Source: Mixta gaviniae (GTDB lineage Bacteria; Pseudomonadota; Gammaproteobacteria; Enterobacterales; Enterobacteriaceae). From it: a stretch of 64,000 nucleotides of DNA. The DNA lies in NCBI RefSeq assembly GCF_002953195.1, contig NZ_CP026377.1:1984001-2048000 (forward strand), written 5' to 3'. Every line of letters starts with the position of its first letter. The first letter of the stretch is position 1. Shown piece by piece: positions 57,712 to 64,000 of the stretch. Below the pieces are notes generated by a model, which did no database searches, was not told where the DNA came from, and saw only the letters and a program-made list of their open reading frames with translations. Made by a program: the position numbers and the translations under genes.

Positions 57712-58203
57712 ATGCGTAAACTGACATCTCTTTTTGTAGCGACTTCACTGGCATTTGGCGCGGCAAGCATCGCTCATGCGGCTGACACGCTGACTCCACC
57801 GCCAGCAGGCAGCGAAAAGCCGATGCATCATAAAGGCCCGATGCAGCATGGCCCGATGGGATTGTTCAAAAATCTCAACCTGACCGACGCGCAGAAACAG
57901 CAGATGCGCGACATTATGAAAGCGTCGCGCGATGAGATTAAACGTCCTTCTCTGGAAGAGCGCCGTGCGAATCACCAGATTATCGCCGCCGACAGCTTTG
58001 ACCGCAGCAAAGCGGAAGCGCAGGCTGAGAAGATGACTGCTAACGCAAAAGAGAACGCCGTGGCGATGATGGAAGCGCAGAACAAAATGTATAACGTGCT
58101 GACGCCAGAGCAGAAGAAGCAGTACAACGCTAACTTTGAGAAACGTCTGACTGATAAAGAGGCGCACGACGGTAAACTGACTCCTCCGCCAGCTGACGAA
58201 TAA
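57712..58203 (+). CDS. spy: Periplasmic ATP-independent chaperone Spy
   Basis: 163-residue precursor with a Sec signal (VATSLAFGAASIAHA). The mature protein is helical, with the two LTxxQ motifs of the Spy/CpxP family: LTDAQKQQMRDIM (about 57-69) and LTPEQKKQYNANF (about 133-145). A Met/His/Pro-rich segment precedes the first. Spy forms a cradle-shaped dimer that protects unfolded periplasmic proteins and is induced by Cpx/Bae stress. The position after astE matches E. coli. Confidence 0.95.
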   Translation: MRKLTSLFVATSLAFGAASIAHAADTLTPPPAGSEKPMHHKGPMQHGPMGLFKNLNLTDAQKQQMRDIMKASRDEIKRPSLEERRANHQIIAADSFDRSKAEAQAEKMTANAKENAVAMMEAQNKMYNVLTPEQKKQYNANFEKRLTDKEAHDGKLTPPPADE

Positions 58204-58227
58204 TCGTCGCGCGGAAAAGATATTGAG

Positions 58228-58285
58228 ACCGCCGACGTTGTCCACATTGCCAAATGGCCGTGGGCAACGTCGGCGGTTTTGTTTT
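58228..58285 (+). terminator. Intrinsic terminator of spy
   Basis: ACCGCCGACGTTG pairs with CAACGTCGGCGGT over 13 bp and is followed by TTTGTTTT. An inner CCAC/GTGG pairing extends the stem. Confidence 0.9.
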
Positions 58286-58286
58286 A

Positions 58287-59315
58287 TCAGAAGGTGCCAG
58301 TGCCGCCATCAGAACACCAGACCTGGCCGGAGGTGAAGCTGCTTTCCGCCGAGGCGAGGGTCACGTAGAGCGGGGCGATCTCCGCCGGCTGGCCCGGACG
58401 GCCAAATGGCGCTTCTTCGCCGAACTTCATCACTTTTTCCATCGGCTGGCCGCCGCTGGACTGCAGCGGCGTCCAGTACGGGCCCGGCGCGACCGCATTT
58501 ACCCGAATCCCTTTCTCTGCAACCTGTTTCGCCAGCCCTTTGGTAAAAGCGACAATCGCCGCTTTGGTCTGTGCATAGTCAAGCAGGATGGCGCTCGGCT
58601 TACCCGCCTGTACTGACGAGGTATTGACGATCGCTGCGCCCGGCTTCAGGTGCGCCATCGCCGCTTTGGTGATCCAGAACATGGCGTAAACGTTGGTTTT
58701 AAAGGTCTTGTCGAATGATTCGGTAGTGAGATCGGTGATCGATTCCACATACTGCTGGCGGCCGGCGTTGTTGACCAGAATATCCAGCCCGCCCAGCTGC
58801 GCGGCGGCATCGTTGACCAGCTTCTGACAGAACGCCTCATCGGTGATATCGCCCGGAATGGCGACCGCTTTGCGGCCCGCCGCCGTGATCAGCGCAATCA
58901 CCTCTTTGGCGTCCGACTCCTCTTCCGGCAGGTAGTTGATCGCCACGTCAGCACCTTCACGCGCATAGGCGATGGCAACGGCACGACCGATACCGGAATC
59001 GCCGCCGGTGATCAGCGCCTTGCGTCCGCTAAGCCGGCCGCTGCCGCGATAGCTCTCTTCGCCATGGTCGGGGCGCGGCACCATTTTGCTCGCCAGCCCC
59101 GGCGGATCCTGTGGCTGACGTTCGAAAGGCGGTTTGGGATAGAGTTCGCGCGGGTCTTTGCCGGTTTGCGGCGGCGCGTTGTTCTGCGGCGCGGCGCCGT
59201 TACCTTCCGCAGCACCGGCGCTGCCCGCTATCGCCATGCCGGTAACCGCCATGCTGCCCATTAATCCGCCGACAACCTGGCGCCGGGAAAATCCACTGTG
59301 ATCGTGTTGAGACAT
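58287..59315 (-). CDS. SDR-family oxidoreductase with a twin-arginine signal
   Basis: 342 residues. The start is SGFSRRQVVGGLMGSMAVTG MAIAGSAGA (split), a Tat signal with the SRRQVV motif, followed by a Pro-rich linker. The catalytic domain is a classical SDR: TGGDSGIGRA nucleotide loop (about 102-111), NNAG, active-site Ser in NTSSVQAG, and Tyr-x3-Lys in DYAQTKAAI. The core resembles YghA/YhdF-type dehydrogenases, which are about 290 residues and lack a leader. A Tat-exported SDR would need periplasmic or pre-loaded NAD(P). Substrate unknown. It replaces ves at this position relative to E. coli. Confidence 0.9.
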   Translation of the reverse strand: MSQHDHSGFSRRQVVGGLMGSMAVTGMAIAGSAGAAEGNGAAPQNNAPPQTGKDPRELYPKPPFERQPQDPPGLASKMVPRPDHGEESYRGSGRLSGRKALITGGDSGIGRAVAIAYAREGADVAINYLPEEESDAKEVIALITAAGRKAVAIPGDITDEAFCQKLVNDAAAQLGGLDILVNNAGRQQYVESITDLTTESFDKTFKTNVYAMFWITKAAMAHLKPGAAIVNTSSVQAGKPSAILLDYAQTKAAIVAFTKGLAKQVAEKGIRVNAVAPGPYWTPLQSSGGQPMEKVMKFGEEAPFGRPGQPAEIAPLYVTLASAESSFTSGQVWCSDGGTGTF

Positions 59316-59415
59316 GCCTTCTCCTTTTCATCAGTAAAGTGCCCAACAAACGGCGACACACTGATTAAAAGGTAGACGCGGATCCGTAGAGGCGCGAAGC
59401 GCAGCGGCAGCGTAC

Positions 59416-60279
59416 TTACAGCGGAATGATCGGATATTTGCCGCTCAGCAGCGGACGACAGAGATATTTATAGCCGTCGTTATCAAAGCCTTTCGGCGGA
59501 CTGGTCAGGCTTTTTGCCTCGTCGAGATGGCTGACTGAGCCGAGATAAAACCAGTTCTGAATAATATGCATCTGCGTCTCTTTCGGACCTTCCTCTACCA
59601 GCGCCACGGCACCAGGCCACGGCCAGCAGACGACGCGTACTTTCTCCAGCGCTTCCAGCAGGCGGCTGTGGTGATCGCTGAGCGGCTCTTTGCCGCAGCA
59701 GGCGCCGGCGCAGCGGCCGAGGCTGGCGCGGAAGCAGGCGCGGTTTTTGCTGTGGCTCTCCAGCCCGAGCAGGCTGTAGCAGAGCTGGCGCTCGTCGGCG
59801 ATTTTCTTCAGCGTCTCCAGCGCGGCGCGGCGGCTGGCATAGAGGCCGAACAGATCCGGCGAAGCGGAGAAGTCGAGATCGCGCGCGTAAACCACTTCCG
59901 GGCGGCCGAGACCGTCCCACTGCAGGGAACAGAGCTGCCGGTTGCGCCGCAGACGCTTGTTAAACAGCGGCTGCTGATTTTTGATCATCTGCGCTTCCAG
60001 CAGCAGGGCGCCCAGCTCGCCGGCGGTGGTGATCCAGCTGATGCGGCGCGTCAGGCGCAGCATTTTCGCCTCATCCGTTGTGCGGAAGTGAGACATCACG
60101 CGCGTGCGCAGGCTGATGCTTTTGCCGATATAGAGCGGCATCACATCGCTGTCGCCGTGAAAAATATAAACGCCGGGCAGATTGGGGATATCGGCCAGAA
60201 AAGAGCGCAGATGCTCGGGATATTCATAAATCGCCGCGGGTTCAAATTCCAGGCGATGGCTGGCAGCACGTCTTACCAC
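59416..60279 (-). CDS. cho: Excinuclease Cho (UvrC-like nuclease)
   Basis: 287 residues, homologous to the N-terminal half of UvrC, making the 3' incision in nucleotide excision repair. The GIY-YIG domain is visible (LPGVYIFHGDSDVMPLYIGK, SLRTRVMSHF, with GALLLEAQMIKNQQPLFNKR). A cysteine-rich region follows (SKNRACFRASLGRCAGACCG). It lacks UvrB-binding, EndoV and HhH domains. A LexA-type operator lies just upstream. Order spy-cho-nadE follows E. coli. Confidence 0.94.
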   Translation of the reverse strand: MVRRAASHRLEFEPAAIYEYPEHLRSFLADIPNLPGVYIFHGDSDVMPLYIGKSISLRTRVMSHFRTTDEAKMLRLTRRISWITTAGELGALLLEAQMIKNQQPLFNKRLRRNRQLCSLQWDGLGRPEVVYARDLDFSASPDLFGLYASRRAALETLKKIADERQLCYSLLGLESHSKNRACFRASLGRCAGACCGKEPLSDHHSRLLEALEKVRVVCWPWPGAVALVEEGPKETQMHIIQNWFYLGSVSHLDEAKSLTSPPKGFDNDGYKYLCRPLLSGKYPIIPL

Positions 60280-60295
60280 AGGTGACTCCGTTTTA

Positions 60296-60311
60296 CTGGT
60301 TGCATATCCAG
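60296..60311 (-). promoter_or_regulatory. LexA box of cho
   Basis: CTGGTTGCATATCCAG has the CTG-N10-CAG LexA framework with symmetrical CTGG/CCAG arms. It lies 17 bp upstream of the cho start, consistent with SOS induction. Confidence 0.75.
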
Positions 60312-60389
60312 TTTATCAGCCGGAATGGAAATTGAACAGTGCAAAAAAGCGGCGCTGGGGCCGGCGGACGTAAGAAGGGTGAAGGCAAA

Positions 60390-60566
60390 CCGCGATGGCG
60401 GCAAAGGGGATGAAAGAAACCCGCCTGGCGGTAAAAGGGCGAGGGAAAACCAGCCTGACGATAAACAGAAGGGAGAAGGCCAGCATGGCGATAAACGGGG
60501 AGAGGGCCAGCATGGCGATAAACAGGAGAGAGAAAGCCAGCATAGCGGTAAGCGGGGAAAGAAAAG
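60390..60566 (+). repeat. Six-copy imperfect 30-bp tandem repeat between cho and nadE
   Basis: Units begin at 60390, 60420, 60450, 60480, 60507 and 60537. Each is 30 bp except the fourth, which is 27. The shared core is like CCAGCATGGCGATAAACGGG followed by a purine-rich GAGAGAAAG. Because unit lengths are multiples of three, plus-strand translation gives a Gly/Asp/Lys/Gln-rich decapeptide repeat (GQHGDKRGE-like). There are no unique spacers, so it is not a CRISPR. A plus-strand frame open from 60325 covers it, but after the array it runs on as the antisense of nadE, so coding status is uncertain. Confidence 0.85.
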
Positions 60567-60585
60567 AGCGGACCGGCGTCCGCTC
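60558..60585 (-). terminator. Intrinsic terminator of nadE
   Basis: On the minus strand GAGCGGAC and GTCCGCTC form an 8-bp stem with a 4-nt loop, followed by TTTTCTTT. It begins about 10 bp after the nadE stop and overlaps the last tandem-repeat copy. Confidence 0.8.
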
Positions 60586-60594
60586 GCGCAGGGT

Positions 60595-61422
60595 TTATTT
60601 TTTCCAGTAATCGTCAAACACGGTCACCGGCAGGCGGCGCTTATGTTCGGTTTTCTGATACCAGCCTTCGATGGTTTTGGCAGCGGATTCGTCGATCTGC
60701 TGCCCTTCGAGATAAGCATCGATTTGACCGTAGCTGACGCCCAGCGCCACTTCATCCTGCAGGCCCGGACGATCGTCTTCCAGGTCGGCGGTCGGATGCT
60801 TCAGATAGAGATGCTGAGGGCAGCCCAGCTCTTTCAGCAGCATTTTGCCCTGGCCTTTATTCAAACGATGGATCGGGTTGATGTCGGTGCCGCCGTCGCC
60901 GTACTTAGTGAAGAAACCGGTCACGGCTTCCGCGCCGTGGTCGGTGCCGACCACCAGACCTTTGGTCATCCCGGCGATGCTGTATTGTGCTTTCATGCGC
61001 TCGCGTGCTTTTTCATTGCCGCGCACAAAGTCCGACAGCTCAATGCCCGCCGCTTTCAGCGCGCGTTCGCTCGCCTGTACCGCCTCTTTAATATTCACCA
61101 CCAGCACGCGATCGGGCTGGATGAAATCGAGCGCGTCCTGACAATCTTTTTCGTCAGACTGCACGCCGTAAGGCAGGCGCACCGCGATAAACTGATATTC
61201 CCGATCGCCAGTCTCTTCACGCAGTTCGCTCATCGCCAGCTGGCTCAGCTTGCCGCACAGGGTGGAATCCTGACCGCCGCTGATGCCCAGTACCAGCGTT
61301 TTAATAAAAGGGTGGGCTTTCAGATAGGATTTCAGAAACTCAACGCTGGTGCGGATCTCTTCTTTGGCATCGATGGTGGGTTTGACGCCCAGCGCCTCAA
61401 TGATTTCCTGCTGCAGTGACAT
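60595..61422 (-). CDS. nadE: Ammonia-dependent NAD synthetase
   Basis: 275 residues; it converts deamido-NAD, ATP and NH3 to NAD in the cytosol. The PP-loop ATP pyrophosphatase motif SGGQDSTL is at about residues 49-56, and the family segments [20 protein letters not shown] and [18 protein letters not shown] are intact. There is no glutaminase domain, as in E. coli NadE. osmE follows divergently further on, after an inserted efflux gene. Confidence 0.97.
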   Translation of the reverse strand: MSLQQEIIEALGVKPTIDAKEEIRTSVEFLKSYLKAHPFIKTLVLGISGGQDSTLCGKLSQLAMSELREETGDREYQFIAVRLPYGVQSDEKDCQDALDFIQPDRVLVVNIKEAVQASERALKAAGIELSDFVRGNEKARERMKAQYSIAGMTKGLVVGTDHGAEAVTGFFTKYGDGGTDINPIHRLNKGQGKMLLKELGCPQHLYLKHPTADLEDDRPGLQDEVALGVSYGQIDAYLEGQQIDESAAKTIEGWYQKTEHKRRLPVTVFDDYWKK

Positions 61423-61543
61423 AAACCTTTCCTTGAATCAGTAGCCTGATGGCTCGTTGCGAATGCGTATTCTGTTAAAACTAACGCGCATCCGACAAAA
61501 CGACAAGCCGGTTTGCGCCCGGAGCGTCCCGGGCGCCGCGATT

Positions 61544-62734
61544 TCAGACAGTCTGCGGTTTTTGCGCCAGCAGCAGAAACATAACGATCGCCAGCAGGTA
61601 GCAGCCGAAAATGGTCAGCGTCATGGTCAGCACCGAGGTGCCGCCAAGGCCGGTGACCGGCACGCTGATGGCGCCGAGAGTAAACATGGTGACGCCAATC
61701 ACCGCCGACGCGCTGCCGGCGCGTTTGCCCTGGCTCTGCATCGCCAGCGATGCCGCCGTTACCGAGATAACGCCATTGCTGGCGACGCTAAAGAACAGCG
61801 CCGTCAATACCAGCGGCAGCGCCGCGCCGGAAAGCCCGGTCAGCACCAGCGTGCCGGAGGCGATAAACGCCAGCGTCAGGCCGCCTTTCAGCACGCGATA
61901 TTCGCCCCAGAGCGGGCAGAGACGCGCGCTGGTTTGCGAGGCGATCACCAGCCCCAGCCCGTTGAGCGCGAAGCAGAAGCTGAACGCCTGCGGCGACAGG
62001 CCGTAGATTTGCTGCAGCACGAACGGCGAGGCGCCGATATAGGCGAACATGCCGGACATCATAAAGCCCTGCGTCAGGCAGAAGCCCATAAACGGACGGT
62101 GGGTCACCACCTTACCCAGCGCCGCCCAGGCGGACAGCAGCGAACCCTGGCTGCGGCGTGCCGCAGGGAGCGTTTCATGCAGCTTCAGGCGCGCCATCGC
62201 CAGCAGCAGCAGCGCGATCAGCGCCAGCGTCATAAACAGGCCGCGCCAGTCGAGGAACGCCATCAGCGCGCCGCCCATCACCGGGGCGGCGATCGGCGCC
62301 AGGCCATTGACCAGCATCAGCATGGCGAAAAAACGCGTCAGATCGTGGCCGCTGTACATGTCGCGGGCGATGGCGCGCGACAGCACCGCGCCGCCGGCGC
62401 CCGCCAGGCCTTCAAACAGCCGCGCCAGCAGCAGTTGGTCAATCGTTTGCGCCAGCGCGCAGCCGACCGAAGCGATAAACAGCAGGATCAGTGAGAGCGT
62501 CAGCGGGCGCAGGCGACCGGTTTTATCGCTGAGCGGGCCGAAGATCAGCTGGCCGGCGCCCAGCCCCAGCAGGCCGGCGGTCAGGCTCAGCTGGGCGGTC
62601 GCCGTCGGTGTGTGCAGATCGGCGGCCAGCGCCGGCAGCGCCGGCAGGTAAAGATCGATACAGAGCGGCCCCAGCGCCGCCAGTAAACCGAGGCTAATGG
62701 CATAACCGATACGGTTAGAGTGAGTGGCAGGCAT
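61544..62734 (-). CDS. Bcr/CflA family multidrug efflux MFS transporter
   Basis: 396 residues with twelve predicted transmembrane helices. The start is GLLAALGPLCIDLYLPALPA, the DHA1/Bcr signature with the acidic residue in TM1. FGPLSDKTGRLRPLTLS is MFS motif A, and ARLFEGLAGAGGAVLSRAIA the antiporter motif C region. It is a proton-driven drug exporter of the Bcr/CflA group; the substrate is unknown. It lies between nadE and osmE, which are adjacent in E. coli. Confidence 0.92.
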   Translation of the reverse strand: MPATHSNRIGYAISLGLLAALGPLCIDLYLPALPALAADLHTPTATAQLSLTAGLLGLGAGQLIFGPLSDKTGRLRPLTLSLILLFIASVGCALAQTIDQLLLARLFEGLAGAGGAVLSRAIARDMYSGHDLTRFFAMLMLVNGLAPIAAPVMGGALMAFLDWRGLFMTLALIALLLLAMARLKLHETLPAARRSQGSLLSAWAALGKVVTHRPFMGFCLTQGFMMSGMFAYIGASPFVLQQIYGLSPQAFSFCFALNGLGLVIASQTSARLCPLWGEYRVLKGGLTLAFIASGTLVLTGLSGAALPLVLTALFFSVASNGVISVTAASLAMQSQGKRAGSASAVIGVTMFTLGAISVPVTGLGGTSVLTMTLTIFGCYLLAIVMFLLLAQKPQTV

Positions 62735-62782
62735 TGCGTTGTTTTTCTCCCTGTCAGGAATGATGATGTGGTATCCATTGCG

Positions 62783-62804
62783 CGCGGATTTCTTGAGATC
62801 CGCG
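62783..62804. promoter_or_regulatory. Inverted repeat upstream of the efflux gene
   Basis: CGCGGAT and ATCCGCG are perfect 7-bp arms around an 8-nt loop, about 50-70 bp upstream of the transporter start. It may be an operator or a leader hairpin. No T-run follows. Confidence 0.3.
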
Positions 62805-63019
62805 TCAGGCCGCGATAGCGGGCGGCCAAATTATACGAACAAGCGCCGCCGCGCCCTACGGTTTTCCGTCGCGACAATCGCCGGGAGCAACCACCGCCGT
62901 GCCTGAAGCAGGCTGTGAAGTCTGAAAAAAGAAAAATGCCCGGCCATAAAGTTGATAAATCAGCCATTATGTTCCACGCTTATCCCTACATGGACAATAA
63001 ATGAATGAGGAACAACAAG

Positions 63020-63355
63020 ATGAAAAAATTCACAGGATTAGTTGGTGCTGCTGTGGCTCTGGCCGTGTTATCTGGCTGTAGCGCTTACGATCGTGCTGAA
63101 AGCTATGTGACTCAGCCGGTTGTTAAGGATGTGAAAAAAGGGATGACGCGTGACCAGGTCCGTCAGGTCGCGGGTCCGGCTTCCACAGAAATCACCATGG
63201 TACACGCGCGTGGCACTTGCCAGACTTATGTCCTGGGCGAGCGCGACGGCAAGCCGCAGACCTATTTCGTCAGCTACAGCGATACCGGCCGCGTAATGAA
63301 CTACGGCTTCCAGAGCTGCAAAGAGTACGACACCGATCCGCAGGCCAATCAGTAA
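63020..63355 (+). CDS. osmE: Osmotically inducible lipoprotein OsmE
   Basis: 111 residues with a lipobox (VLSGC) lipidating about residue 20, then a BamE/SmpA-like small domain: [37 protein letters not shown] and the end [10 protein letters not shown]. The start at 63020 has GAGG upstream; an in-frame ATG five codons earlier is possible. OsmE is an envelope lipoprotein induced by high osmolarity. Confidence 0.95.
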   Translation: MKKFTGLVGAAVALAVLSGCSAYDRAESYVTQPVVKDVKKGMTRDQVRQVAGPASTEITMVHARGTCQTYVLGERDGKPQTYFVSYSDTGRVMNYGFQSCKEYDTDPQANQ

Positions 63356-63371
63356 GGCCGGATAGCATATT

Positions 63372-63408
63372 AACGGGGGCGGTCCGCAGGGGCCGCCCCC
63401 GTTGTTGT
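63372..63408 (+). terminator. Intrinsic terminator of osmE
   Basis: ACGGGGGCGG and CCGCCCCCGT form a 10-bp stem followed by a T-rich tail (TGTTGT). It lies between the convergent osmE and Gly/His-rich genes. Confidence 0.75.
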
Positions 63409-63421
63409 ATGCGCGGCCCGG

Positions 63422-63844
63422 TTATAGCCCTGACGGCCGCGGCACCTCCAGATACTCTCCGTCGACAGTACGCGCATAGTAGTGTCCATCCTGCACATAG
63501 TAGCGGCGTCCGTTATAATCCAGCGCGCGTATCGCGTCGCTAAATCCCCTCTGTGCGACAGGTGGCTGCGCCACCACATAGCCATCGCCCTGACGCTGAT
63601 AGTAGCTGCCGTTCAGCAGGTAATACGTCAGCCCGCCAATCAATACCGCCGTCGCCGCTTCCGGCAGAAAACGGAAGGGCGCAGGACGCCGCCAGCCGCG
63701 GCCTTCGCCGCCATGATGCCAGCCAGGACCGCCTTCGCCGCCATGGTGCCAGCCAGGGCCGGGACCCGGTCCGCCCGGATGCGCGATGGCCGCGACGGGT
63801 GCTGCCAGCGTCAGCGCCAGTAGCGATGCGATAAGTTTTTTCAT
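63422..63844 (-). CDS. Exported Gly/His-rich protein of unknown function
   Basis: 140 residues with a Sec signal (LLALTLAAPVAAIAHP). The mature N-terminus holds two near-identical GPGWHHGGEG units, encoded by a 27-bp-scale direct repeat. A short hydrophobic segment (TAVLIGGLTYYLL) follows, and then a C-terminal region rich in tyrosine pairs (YYQRQGDGY; YNGRRYYVQDGHYYAR). This layout resembles small periplasmic or membrane-associated proteins with YY-x-GxYY repeats found near envelope-stress genes. The His/Gly repeat could bind metals, but this is a guess. Confidence 0.75.
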   Translation of the reverse strand: MKKLIASLLALTLAAPVAAIAHPGGPGPGPGWHHGGEGGPGWHHGGEGRGWRRPAPFRFLPEAATAVLIGGLTYYLLNGSYYQRQGDGYVVAQPPVAQRGFSDAIRALDYNGRRYYVQDGHYYARTVDGEYLEVPRPSGL

Positions 63845-63972
63845 GGGCGTTCTCCTGCGTTAGCTCACCGCAGAATTGCGCTGAACGCGGGAAAAAACAA
63901 GCGTAATCAGGCCGCTTTTGCGCTTCCTTACCACGCTTAACGCTTTCTTAACGCCGGGGGAGAAATGTGAAG

Positions 63973-63998
63973 AAAAAAGGCGGGCCGCGTGGCCCGCC
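63973..63998 (-). terminator. Terminator of a minus-strand gene beyond the window
   Basis: GGCGGGCC and GGCCCGCC form an 8-bp stem; on the minus strand it is followed by TTTTTT. It therefore ends a transcript entering from the right edge. Confidence 0.7.
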
Positions 63999-64000
63999 GG

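Noticed and set aside
60390..60566. Possible CRISPR array
   Set aside because: The units are contiguous with no unique spacers, and there are no cas genes nearby; it is a minisatellite.
60325..61419. 364-codon plus-strand open frame
   Set aside because: All but the first 90 codons are antisense to nadE. Only the repeat part is worth noting.

Overview
The window is a high-GC enterobacterial chromosome segment. Gene order such as prs-ispE-lolB/hemA-prfA-prmC-sirB2-sirB1-kdsA, chaA/chaB-chaC, astCADBE-spy and cho-nadE-osmE matches the E. coli backbone. The accessory content and high GC suggest an Erwiniaceae member (Pantoea/Erwinia/Mixta type). That placement is inference; there is no rRNA or other direct taxonomic marker here, and I saw no tRNA genes or CRISPR arrays.

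Region by region. (1) 1-6060 is an AT-richer, scrambled Rhs polymorphic-toxin area. It holds the tail of a WHH-type nuclease toxin with a SUKH immunity gene, a PIN-like gene broken by one nonsense codon, and a displaced Rhs core/nuclease C-terminus with its candidate immunity gene. Around these lie pieces of a P4-type integrase (N-terminal and C-terminal fragments on the same strand, about 2.9 kb apart), an IS3-family transposase tail and a GH3 beta-glucosidase tail. (2) 6270-21882 is conserved backbone (ychF, pth, ychH, prs, ispE, lolB, hemA, prfA, prmC, sirB2, sirB1, kdsA, chaA, chaB, chaC). A degenerate EAL gene sits between ychF and pth, and a membrane GGDEF cyclase lies beside ychH. (3) 21915-30967 is an eight-gene minus-strand operon encoding only the inner-membrane and phospho-signalling part of a type VI secretion system: SH3 lipoprotein, TssL-OmpA, a short TssM, TagF, Fha/TagH, PP2C phosphatase, a periplasmic protein and a PpkA-like kinase. 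No sheath, tube, baseplate, ClpV or VgrG gene is present. (4) 31343-45368 holds a methyl-accepting chemotaxis protein and a complete assimilatory nitrate/nitrite module: nasR, nasFED, a fused NasC-NasB-NirD-like giant protein, nasA and a siroheme methyltransferase. It is preceded by an NtrC site, a sigma-54 promoter and an attenuator. (5) 45560-51263 holds a nucleotidyltransferase gene, ychO, and a cyanide-insensitive-type bd oxidase operon with a 52-residue DUF2474 subunit. (6) 51264-58203 is the arginine succinyltransferase operon astCADBE followed by spy. (7) 58287-63844 holds a Tat-signal SDR, cho with a LexA box, a six-copy 30-bp tandem repeat, nadE, a Bcr/CflA efflux pump, osmE and a Gly/His-rich exported protein.

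Functional themes: nitrogen scavenging (NtrC/sigma-54 control of nas and probably of ast), envelope stress (spy, osmE, T6SS-like kinase/phosphatase), and contact-dependent competition (Rhs modules). The nas module and the reduced T6SS operon sit where E. coli has chaC-ychN-ychO, so this is a lineage-specific insertion point; ychN is not present in the interval.
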